The notes beneath the pieces are model-generated. The model saw only the letters and a list, made by a program, of their open reading frames with translations, had not been told where the DNA came from and searched no databases. Below are positions 47,401 through 52,171 of a stretch of 64,000 bases of DNA, one piece after another. Origin of the DNA: Sternotherus odoratus (Eukaryota; Chordata; Testudines; Kinosternidae); contig JAVMKO010000001.1 of assembly GCA_032164245.1 (NCBI GenBank), forward strand, positions 74,397,892 through 74,461,891. Reading direction: 5' to 3'. Made by a program: the position numbers and the translations under genes. How positions within the stretch are numbered: the first letter of the stretch is position 1; each line of letters begins with the position of its first letter.

Positions 47401-48210
47401 TTGGTTCCCTGACTGAGGTTTTGTTTTTCTTTTAGGAATTCTCCAGTTAGATCAAGTGATCCAAGTGCTCCTCACCACTGGCATGTTTGTGGGTGGATTC
47501 CTGGCGTTTATCCTTGATAACACAATTCCAGGTATGATCAGCTATAGCAGTCTAGGCTACAGAAAGGCTTTTGTTGGGGGGACCTGGGGAGAGGGGAGAG
47601 CAAATGTGCACTCAGGCTAGTTTTAAAAGGGATTATTTTAACTGTAGTCAACATGCATGGCATGGGATAGATCCACATTGTAATCAATGGAGAATCCTGC
47701 TTACAATGCTGTTGTATCAGGAAGAAAAGTATCTTATGATAGTGTTAGTTAATGTTTGTTGAATGCTTTGACCATAGGAAGAGCTATGGAAGTGTAAGGT
47801 ATCAATATATAGTATTGCACTGAGAGACTATGCTGGGAGCAGTACAATACCAGAACTGTGTGTAATTAGGGAACTATGCTAAATATGTGCTTAAGTCGGT
47901 GTTAATGGTTCCTCAGTAACGTTTCTCTCATTTCCTTTTGGTAGGAAGCCAGGAAGAACGAGGACTCTTAGCCTGGAAAGAGACCTCCCAGGAGGAGTGT
48001 GACGAGATGCGTCTTTTGGAAGTCTACAGTCTTCCATTTGGGATAGGCACCAAGTTCTGCAACTTCTCTTGGGTTCCGTACCTCCCAGCTTGCCCCCAAA
48101 GGTTATCTGTAGCCATGAGAAAGGAAGAACCAAAGAGCCTCAAACAGGAAAACAGTTTCAAAATAAGCTCAGAAAGAGAGCCAGAGATAGACATTGATAC
48201 AAGGATATAA
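15994..48210 (+). CDS. SLC23A4: SLC23A4-like sodium-dependent nucleobase transporter (SNBT1-type), 12-exon gene model
   Basis: This is a polytopic plasma-membrane transporter of the NAT/SLC23 family. Mammalian SNBT1 (Slc23a4) takes up uracil and other nucleobases with sodium, whereas SLC23A1/2 carry ascorbate. Exons: 15994-16000 (putative), 16382-16527, 17109-17266, 31673-31832, 34138-34319, 39612-39732, 40977-41133, 41427-41680, 44179-44343, 46509-46617, 47436-47531, 47945-48210. Every intron is GT-AG and all phases agree, giving 606 aa and a TAA stop, close to the family's usual length of about 600. The QH motif of the first membrane segment is residues 51-52. The NAT signature [10 protein letters not shown] (386-395) starts with Glu; vertebrate ascorbate carriers have Pro there, which favours a nucleobase carrier. 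Two N-glycosylation sequons (N136, N141) lie in a predicted outside loop. There is no stop or frameshift. The family is certain; SLC23A4 over SLC23A1-3 is a recalled-similarity judgement, and substrate is inferred. Confidence 0.85.
16382..16527 (+). CDS. SLC23A4: SLC23A4-like exon 2
   Basis: The exon encodes residues 3-51: an acidic and lysine-rich cytoplasmic N-terminus, then the conserved entry to membrane segment 1 ([14 protein letters not shown]). The donor is GTGAGA at 16528. An alternative acceptor would start the exon at 16375 and add GTTGAAG. The last residue is Gln51 of the QH motif, which the intron splits from its His. Confidence 0.85.
17109..17266 (+). CDS. SLC23A4: SLC23A4-like exon 3
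   Basis: The exon encodes residues 52 to 104 (the last codon is split). It begins with His52 of the QH motif and covers the rest of membrane segment 1 and all of segment 2, ending in LFGV plus a split Arg. The acceptor is TTCTTAG and the donor GTAGGC. The next intron is 14.4 kb and full of transposons. Confidence 0.9.
17687..18504 (+). repeat. LTR-like block in intron 3
   Basis: It has LTR-type signals in order: TATATAA near 17,775, an AATAAA near 18,100 and an end in CATCACA near 18,504, with TGTGAC at the proposed start. I recall similar blocks as retroviral LTRs in turtle genomes. The ends are not supported by a target duplication, so limits and class are tentative. No retroviral genes are seen beside it. 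Confidence 0.45.
18632..18732 (+). repeat. Dispersed short repeat, copy 1
   Basis: It shares the phrases ACCTTAAAGACTAAC, GGCTTTCGTGGGCTA and CACTTCATCGGATGCAT with the copy near 19,530-19,650. Class not resolved (SINE or MITE). Confidence 0.6.
19528..19650 (+). repeat. Dispersed short repeat, copy 2
   Basis: This is a longer copy that begins ACAGCCGTGTTAGTCTGTAT and continues through CACCTTAGAGACTAAC, AAGCTTTCGTGAGC and CACTTCATCGGATGCAT. Related fragments lie near 32,000 and 36,585. Confidence 0.65.
20424..20794 (+). repeat. 5' LTR of the Gypsy element
   Basis: 371 bp from TGTGACAG to TGATGCA. It matches the split 3' LTR in the blocks CAGAGTGCTGAGG, GATAAAAGC, AATAAAATA.ACTGAAC and GGTCTGAG.AGTTTCTGG. 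The AATAAA near 20,714 is a candidate polyadenylation signal. Confidence 0.75.
20890..21700 (+). pseudogene. Gypsy gag remnant with SCAN-like core and broken zinc knuckle
   Basis: The + strand reads [13 protein letters not shown], then (with stops and shifts) [26 protein letters not shown] and [16 protein letters not shown]. This is the pattern of the SCAN-like capsid domain of Gmr1-type Gypsy gag. A CCHC zinc knuckle follows (CFQCG at 21641-21655, HIKWDC at 21661-21678), but the spacing is short by a number of bases not divisible by three, so the frame is broken. Nonfunctional. Confidence 0.7.
22295..22724. mobile_element. hAT element inside the Gypsy remnant
   Basis: The left end reads CAGTGGTCCCCAAACT and the right end carries AGTTTGGGGACCTC, its inverted partner. 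The interior is rich in GGGGCTGG-type sequence. No clear target duplication was found, so the limits are approximate. Confidence 0.6.
22997..23042. repeat. GT dinucleotide microsatellite
   Basis: An uninterrupted run of about 20 GT units, just before the 3' LTR of the Gypsy element. Confidence 0.95.
23653..24592 (-). mobile_element. Non-autonomous Helitron, copy C
   Basis: On the minus strand it starts TCTCTATATATAAAAG and ends CTAG at 23656-23653, between A and T. The terminal hairpin is perfect here: ACCCG, loop AGCAACGC, CGGGT, then ATTTTCG and CTAG. The interior matches copy B, with fewer tandem units, and keeps the empty hAT target near 24,500. It lies inside the 3' LTR of the Gypsy element. 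Confidence 0.88.
24864..25776. mobile_element. hAT-like element with TAGGCGTGTGCA ends
   Basis: The ends TAGGCGTGTGCA and TGCACACGCCTA are inverted, and the subterminal GCACACCCTAATG and ACACACCCTAATGAAAT phrases recur. The interior is G-rich with a repeated GTCAGGGGACAGG phrase. TAGTAGCC on the left and TAGCAGCA on the right could be a worn 8-bp duplication. No coding capacity. Confidence 0.65.
27060..27287. mobile_element. Short hAT MITE with CAGGGCTGGCG end
   Basis: The tips CAGGGCTGGCGTAAGC and GCTTGCACTGGCCCTG are inverted. They resemble the tips of the GC-rich hAT family at 2174 and 14713. The flanks GCAGGTGA and GCTGCTGG agree at five of eight bases. Confidence 0.65.
27899..28065. mobile_element. 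Short hAT MITE (CAGGGGTTCTCAAC type)
   Basis: The left end CAGGGGTTCTCAAC and the right end GTTGAGAACCACTT are inverted. CCCTAGAA and CCCTATAG flank it and agree at six of eight bases. Confidence 0.65.
29617..30369 (-). repeat. Solo LTR of an endogenous retrovirus-like element
   Basis: The block runs from TGTCAGGATTCC to GGTTATGACA (TG...CA ends). The flanks CGGCC and GGGCC form a near 5-bp duplication. No internal region or second LTR is present, so it is probably a recombination remnant. I recall similar LTRs as common in turtles. Orientation is a guess from the minus-strand reading. No viral gene is present. Confidence 0.6.
30375..31672. other. End of intron 3, no feature recognised
   Basis: AT-rich and pyrimidine-rich sequence without recognised exon or repeat. 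Confidence 0.4.
31673..31832 (+). CDS. SLC23A4: SLC23A4-like exon 4
   Basis: The exon completes Arg104 and encodes residues 105-157. It starts [11 protein letters not shown], a conserved family stretch in which the corresponding membrane segment lines the substrate path. A predicted outside loop follows with two N-glycosylation sequons (NAS at 136, NAT at 141). The acceptor is TTTCCAG and the donor GTAATA. Confidence 0.9.
31996..32090 (+). repeat. Dispersed short repeat, copy 3 (fragment)
   Basis: AACAAGGAGTCCTGTGGCACC is followed by TTAAAGACTAAC and a degraded GGCTTTC block, matching the family at 18,632 and 19,528. Confidence 0.5.
32590..32810 (+). repeat. MIR-like SINE fragment
   Basis: Phrases in MIR order: CTTAGTCACTGTTTGACCTTG, GAACAAGTTGCTTAACCAG and AACTTTGAGATCCTGGCTGA. 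Confidence 0.5.
32856..32969. mobile_element. Very short hAT MITE (CAGTGGTTTTCAACC)
   Basis: The ends CAGTGGTTTTCAACC and GGTTGGAAACCACTG are inverted, and the 114-bp interior repeats GCAGACCCC three times. No clear target duplication. Confidence 0.7.
34138..34319 (+). CDS. SLC23A4: SLC23A4-like exon 5
   Basis: The exon encodes residues 158-217 and two bases of codon 218. It begins LQGAIMVAS, carries the conserved [10 protein letters not shown] stretch, and ends in GSHWGISA. The acceptor TTTTTCAG follows a pyrimidine-rich tract, and the donor is GTAAGT at 34320. Confidence 0.92.
34860..36560 (+). pseudogene. CR1-type LINE fragment with reverse transcriptase remnant
   Basis: The frame at 35814-36203 carries [14 protein letters not shown] (the RT block around the first catalytic Asp), [29 protein letters not shown] and [11 protein letters not shown], where FADD is the catalytic pair. 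The reading is interrupted before and after by stops, for instance the separate frame at 35253-35465. The 3' part continues to GAGAGATTAAAAAG near 36,560. It lies in intron 5 in the sense direction. Inactive. Confidence 0.85.
36597..36652. repeat. 56-bp palindrome formed by the dispersed short repeat
   Basis: Two 28-base arms containing ACTAACAGATTTATTTGGGC meet at GCATATGC with one mismatch. The left arm continues the TGGCACCTTAAAGACTAAC phrase of the dispersed family at 18,632. Confidence 0.85.
36653..39157. other. Intron 5 sequence, no feature recognised
   Basis: I see no exon or clear repeat. The central part (37,480-38,160) is C/T-rich. Confidence 0.35.
39161..39432. mobile_element. Candidate Harbinger-like MITE
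   Basis: GGGAATGTCTACAC on the left and GTGCAGACATGCGC on the right are imperfect inverted repeats (11 of 14). TAA lies before and TTA after, so the expected 3-bp duplication is imperfect. Confidence 0.4.
39612..39732 (+). CDS. SLC23A4: SLC23A4-like exon 6
   Basis: The exon completes Met218 and encodes residues 219-258: a membrane segment ([11 protein letters not shown]), then a basic cytoplasmic loop and the beginning of the next helix (YLFQIFP). The acceptor is ATTCCAG and the donor GTGAGT. Confidence 0.9.
40977..41133 (+). CDS. SLC23A4: SLC23A4-like exon 7
   Basis: The exon encodes residues 259-310 and one base of codon 311. It holds a hydrophobic segment ([17 protein letters not shown]), then the conserved ARTD and PWFRFPYPG stretches shared by SLC23 proteins. 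The acceptor is TGTCTAG and the donor GTATAG. Confidence 0.92.
41392..41417. repeat. Run of 26 T residues at the exon 8 acceptor
   Basis: The homopolymer ends nine bases before exon 8 and follows a CT run. It acts as the polypyrimidine tract of this acceptor. Confidence 0.9.
41427..41680 (+). CDS. SLC23A4: SLC23A4-like exon 8, with NAT signature motif
   Basis: The exon encodes residues 311-395. It includes the [19 protein letters not shown] block and the NAT signature [10 protein letters not shown] at 386-395, which forms the substrate-binding region in this family. Glu386 is the position that is Pro in ascorbate carriers. The acceptor sits nine bases after a run of 26 T residues (41392-41417). 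Confidence 0.95.
41800..43883. other. Intron 8 sequence, no feature recognised
   Basis: No exon or classified repeat is evident in this AT-rich stretch. Confidence 0.35.
43892..44108. mobile_element. Short hAT MITE (CAGGGGTTCTCAAACT type)
   Basis: The ends CAGGGGTTCTCAAACT and AGTTTGAGAACCACTA (reading AAGTTTGAGAACC) are inverted. An 8-bp duplication, CTCCACAG at 43884-43891 and CTCTACAG at 44109-44116, has one mismatch. Confidence 0.8.
44179..44343 (+). CDS. SLC23A4: SLC23A4-like exon 9
   Basis: The exon encodes residues 396-450 in phase 0: two hydrophobic segments separated by the [17 protein letters not shown] loop, ending in VSNLQ. The acceptor is GACGCAG and the donor GTAACG. It starts only 62 bases after the TSD of a hAT element in the preceding intron. 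Confidence 0.93.
44880..46270 (+). pseudogene. CR1 LINE 3' fragment with nested hAT
   Basis: The + strand carries [24 protein letters not shown], in which the usual FADD is changed to LAGD, then [30 protein letters not shown] and, after the h[16 protein letters not shown] and [19 protein letters not shown]. The 3' end GACTTGATGACTTCCCAAGG and CCCTTCCAGCCCT is typical of CR1. A hAT splits it at 45494-45786. Inactive, in intron 9. Confidence 0.88.
45494..45786. mobile_element. hAT MITE inserted in the CR1
   Basis: The ends AGGGTTTCTCAGACC and AGTTTGAGAACCACTGAT are inverted. The perfect 8-bp duplication TGTAGACC lies at 45486-45493 and 45787-45794, within the CR1 sequence. The interior carries GGCGGCTTTTCGGCGGACAT and a partly inverted copy of it. 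Confidence 0.85.
46509..46617 (+). CDS. SLC23A4: SLC23A4-like exon 10
   Basis: The exon encodes residues 451-486 and one base of codon 487. It begins with the strongly conserved [11 protein letters not shown] and continues into a membrane segment ([11 protein letters not shown]). The acceptor is TGTACAG and the donor GTAAAA. Confidence 0.92.
47436..47531 (+). CDS. SLC23A4: SLC23A4-like exon 11
   Basis: The exon encodes residues 487-518 and one base of codon 519. It holds the last transmembrane region, including [18 protein letters not shown], which is almost invariant in SLC23 proteins. The acceptor is TTTTTAG and the donor GTATGA. Confidence 0.93.
47945..48210 (+). CDS. SLC23A4: SLC23A4-like terminal coding exon 12
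   Basis: The exon completes Gly519 and encodes the 87-residue cytoplasmic C-terminus (520-606), ending in TAA at 48208-48210. It begins with the family hallmark [10 protein letters not shown]. The tail then diverges from other SLC23 members and is rich in Lys, Glu and Ser, as usual for this region. Confidence 0.9.
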
Positions 48211-49620
48211 GCCCATGGTTAGGAGGTGGACTCATTTGCAAAGCACATGCCATGAAAACTATGTTTACAGACATCCTGACAGAGGTTGGAACAGGAGAAT
48301 AGGTGATAAAACCTTTGTTTTCTATTCCCAGCTCTGCCATTGACTCTTTGTATGACCTTGAGCAAGTCACTTCACCTCTTTCTGCCTCCAATTATCCAGA
48401 TGTAGCAAGAATATACAGACTGGCACTGGTCCCTGAGATCTCTCTGCCACAGTTTAGGAGGCAAAAAGTTGGTCCCTGGTATCAAAAAAGTTCTGAAACG
48501 CTGCTCTAGAGAGAGGTGGCCTTGTGACTGACCTGGCTGAAGGATTTTTTCAGTTTCCAAGCAGTTTTGACAAATTGAGACGGGGGAACGAATTGTTTTG
48601 GTTGAACCAAAACCGACATTTTTCAGAATTGTGGGGTGAATTGAAAAGTCAAGCAGATGAGCCGAATGTTTTGGTGATCCAGTAATGAAACCTTTTGGTT
48701 TGACTTTCATGCGTTTTGGCAAAAGCAAAGGAGTCATAAAATGGGCAGAGGAGGTCATACCTACACTGCACACATAATGTGTGTAGGTATGAAGTGGGCA
48801 GTGTTAATTTAAATGAGCTTATATATAGCATGAAGAAAAATCAGGTACGGATTTGATTTAGATCTGATTGAAAGAAAATATGATATGGGAGGTTCATGAG
48901 AGTCACTCTTCATTGTATGAACACTGCTGTGATCATTGTGTATCACTTAGCATAACTGTCTCACTGTTAACTTGTTCTTCTCCATTTTGTCTTTTGTATC
49001 CACCTGTTTTTTTGTTATGTTTATATGACATGTAGCATGATGGGGCCCAGATCCCTGATTGGGCTTTTCAGGAAATACTAAACTACAAATAATAAATGTA
49101 ACCTAGATCTTATTTAAAAGAATTCAAGAAAAGACAGAAAACTTTTGGCATGGAATGCTAGAGGGTTTCAGAATTTCATCTGATCCTATTAGTATTTAAT
49201 GTGGTGTTATCTGAAAATCTCCTCTCTTGCTTCAGAGTAAAACCTCTGGAGACTTCTTTATTTTTAATCAGGCAAGTTTTCATTTTTCAGTCTCTGATGT
49301 CATATTTGTCATAGCTAGATTTAGAAGGATTAGATTTTTATTAGTAAATGTCAGTTTCACCATACACAGAACAATCAACAATAAAATATTTCTATTGATA
49401 ACTGTAATGTATAGACAGGCAAAGTAAGAAAAATGCTGCTTGAGAACTTGAGTTTGATTTAAGGATATTTACTTTGTACATTTTGGTGTGATGTTGAAAA
49501 CTTGTATTTTCATGATTTATAAAGCTTTAACTTTTTGAATCTCAAGGTCTATTGTCATTAAATAATTGTCTGCTACCGCACATAATTTCCCTCAACTGTG
49601 AAAACTGATAAAAATAAAAA
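48211..49620 (+). other. Probable 3'UTR of the SLC23A4-like gene
   Basis: AT-rich sequence follows the stop codon with AATAAA at 49091-49096 and again at 49613-49618. A MIR-like SINE lies inside it (about 48,300-48,420). The true polyadenylation site cannot be told from sequence alone. Confidence 0.45.
48300..48420 (+). repeat. MIR-like SINE fragment in the 3'UTR
   Basis: TCCCAGCTCTGCCATTGACTC and GACCTTGAGCAAGTCACTTC are diagnostic MIR phrases, in sense with the host transcript. Confidence 0.65.
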
Positions 49621-50139
49621 TGCTTTAAAAATAAACATTGATATTATCCATCAACATTATTTTCAAAAAATCAAATTCTGCCAGTTGTAGACTGTGCCAA
49701 AATCACTCCTTGTTATTGATTCAGATTACTTGAGGTTCATAAGCATAGATTTCAATTCATAGCAAAATCTCAGTATATGTTTCTGATTCATATTGTAAAT
49801 TGAAATCTGCATCCTCAGAGTAAAACAAAATTCATGGGATCTAGACCAGAGCTTTAGCTTGCCTGTGAAACACCAGCTTTACTGTCAAACATATTGCCCC
49901 TTCTTGTTTATTGTTTCCTTACCTTGAGAGACTTAGAGTTCAATTGGTTTCATTTATCAAAAAAGAAGCTTGAGAGATTACTTGGTTATAGTGTACAAGT
50001 ACAGGGAGAAAGCATCAGGTACTAAACAGTTCTTTAATCTTGCAGTTATTTTAAAAAGCTTCTCATAAACTAAAGCCTGGAAGCTGAAGCCAGAAAAATG
50101 CAAGCTAGAAATGAGGCATAATTTTTTTAAGTGAGGATA

Positions 50140-50360
50140 AGTAAACATGGAACAAACTACCAAGGAAAGCAGTGGAGTCTCCATCTCTTGATGTGGTCAG
50201 ATTAAGACAGGATGCCTTTCTAGAATTTATGCCTTGTAATCAAACACAAATTATACTTTTTAGTGGGCTCAATGTAAGTGGGTGGAATTTAATGGAGGTG
50301 GTCAGACTACATAATCTAATGGTCCCTTCTTGCCATAAATGCTATGACTATGAGAGACAT
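50140..50360 (+). repeat. CR1/L2-type LINE 3' fragment
   Basis: GGAACAAACTACCAAGGAAAG, GGAGTCTCCATCTCTTGATG and GGTCCCTTCTTGCC follow in the order seen at LINE 3' ends. Confidence 0.65.
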
Positions 50361-50839
50361 GATTAGTGGACACATTGATATATTAGATTGGTACAAATTT
50401 CACACACACACCCTTTGCACTGACATGGAAGATTTTCTGCATATATAATAACTTTTGATTTTGATGTTGGTCCTCGGTTTGTAGAAAGGAGAGAGCTGAC
50501 AAAACCTTATTGCTGATGAAAGGCAAAGTCCGCTGTAAAAAAACAAACCCCCCCTCCCAATAAAAACAATCAAAGGCAAACAGATGCACTACTACCCATC
50601 GCTTGTCTTTAAAACTTTATAAACAGCTGCAACTTAAAACATTTTTAACATACACATTATGTAACTGATGCACAAAAGCACTGATGAGGGAATGTACAGT
50701 AAACAGTAACAAATCACTTCAACACAGTTTCTCCACCTATGCCCTGAAGCAGCTCACTGAAACAGGTGCAGCATCTCTTCGGGGGCCAGGCACGTCCAGC
50801 AACGCTCTGTACTGATGTAGTTAACGGAGACGCCTGTAT

Positions 50840-50914
50840 TTACAAATCTTCATCATCAAAGGTCTCCGTGCACTGCAGCATCACAGTCTCATAGTCAAAC
50901 TGAAGAGCCTCTTC
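50840..50914 (-). CDS. Terminal coding exon of an unidentified minus-strand gene
   Basis: Reading on the minus strand, a strong acceptor (TATTTTCCAG) ends just before 50914. It is followed by 24 codons in phase 0 and a TAA stop at 50842-50840. The peptide begins EEALQFDYETVM and ends with the acidic tail ETFDDEDL. The composition is ordinary coding sequence and no repeat family is evident. The gene would converge on the transporter. In mammals I recall STRA8 lying near the Slc23a4 locus, so STRA8 is a candidate, but I cannot confirm the peptide match. Earlier exons are not found up to the DIRS element and may lie beyond it. Confidence 0.45.
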   Translation of the reverse strand, partial: EEALQFDYETVMLQCTETFDDEDL

Positions 50915-51810
50915 CTGGAAAATACAAGCAGGGTAACGGGGGAAACAGAAGCTGATTGTGGTCATTAGAAACCTGGTGATCTGGCATCTGCACACATCAG
51001 CAAAGGGACAGTGAGCACTCCCCACCCTTTTCTGTCAGCCCTTCCCACGGGCCAGCTGAAGTGTGTAGATTGGCTGAAGATAGTCTCCGTTTCAACCCAT
51101 TGCTAAGGAAGCAGGGGTCAGTCCTGGTCCAGCTGACATCATCTAGAGATTTCACTGAGTGCAATGGGCGCCTCTTAGGACCTTAATCTGCGAGGGGCTG
51201 AGTACATCCCACAAGATATTGTGGGCAGGATTCACAAAGGGACATAGGTGTTACAGTGCTCGGGGTCACAATGCCTAGCGCTTAGGTGCCTAAGCAATCA
51301 CCGGACCAACACTGTGATCCACATAGGCACCTATACACCGAATGGGGAGCAACAGGCACCTAAGAATGCAATTCACAAAGGTGGCATGCAAGCTACTTAA
51401 GCTAGCCAATGGGAGACGCCGGCCAGAGGGTAAGTCCTAAGCCCCAGCCCTCTTGTGACAATAGGTGCCTAAGTCTGGGCTACAGGGAGCTCTGCTAGTG
51501 ATCCACAAACTGGGGAAGCTAGACACTTGGCGAAGGACCTGAAACAAAACAGGGTGGGGTAGAAGGAGGAACTGCTCCCTTGTAATCTTCATTTTAGGTG
51601 GATGTGGAATGTGGGAGACGCCCCCCCCCCATACTTCATGTCCCACCTCTTCCTGAGGAGAGAAGGGATTTGTATAGGGGTCTGCCACATAGCACGAGAC
51701 TGTCCTGACCACTAGCCTATGAATAGTTGGAGGTGGGTCTCCTTCAAGCTTTCCTGCTGCAGTTGTTCCACTTTGTTAAAATGAAACATTTACATATTGA
51801 TTGGGCTACA

Positions 51811-52024
51811 GAAAACAAGGTTACTTACCTGTAACTGTTGTTCTTCGAGATGTGTTGCTCACATCCATTCCACTATAGGTTAGGCACGCTGCGGGCCTGG
51901 TTGCCGGGTAGATTTTTCCCCTAGCTGCAGACTGGGTGAGCAGGGAGCCCCCTGGAGTGGCGCCACTGAGACACTCTATAAGTACCCCTGCGACACAGTC
52001 TGGCCCTCAGTTCCTTCTTTGCCG
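51811..52024. repeat. Terminal inverted repeat, 3' end of the DIRS element
   Basis: The body from 51857 to 52024 is the inverse of the 57827-58014 repeat. The outer 46 bases (AACAAGGTTACTTACCTG...) are unique to this end. On the minus strand they include CAGGTAAGT, a perfect splice-donor consensus. Confidence 0.9.
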
Positions 52025-52057
52025 GCTAACCCGACAGTGGGGAAGGAGGGCGGGTCT

Positions 52058-52155
52058 GGAATGGATGTGAGCAACACATCTCGAAGAACAACAGTTACAG
52101 GTAAGTAACCTTGTTTTCTTCTTCGAGTGATTGCTCACATGCATTCCACTATAGG
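52058..52155. repeat. DIRS internal complementary region (circle junction copy)
   Basis: The first part (52058-52117) is the inverse of the outer tip of the left repeat. The second part (52117-52155) repeats the outer tip of the right repeat. Together they reproduce the joined ends of the element, which is the known structure DIRS elements use to regenerate both ends from one RNA. The joint lies at GTTTTCTTCTTCG. Confidence 0.92.
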
Positions 52156-52171
52156 TGTCTACAAGCAATAC

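Noticed and set aside
16375..48210. Assignment to the vitamin C transporters SLC23A1 or SLC23A2
   Set aside because: The signature begins with Glu rather than Pro, and the loop and tail sequences fit SLC23A4 better by recall. A phylogeny would settle it.
50840..50914. Firm naming of the terminal exon as STRA8
   Set aside because: Only remembered gene order supports it; I could not verify the peptide.
51811..52155. Inverted repeat at the left of the DIRS as an assembly error
   Set aside because: The arrangement is exactly the terminal repeat plus internal junction region expected for DIRS elements.
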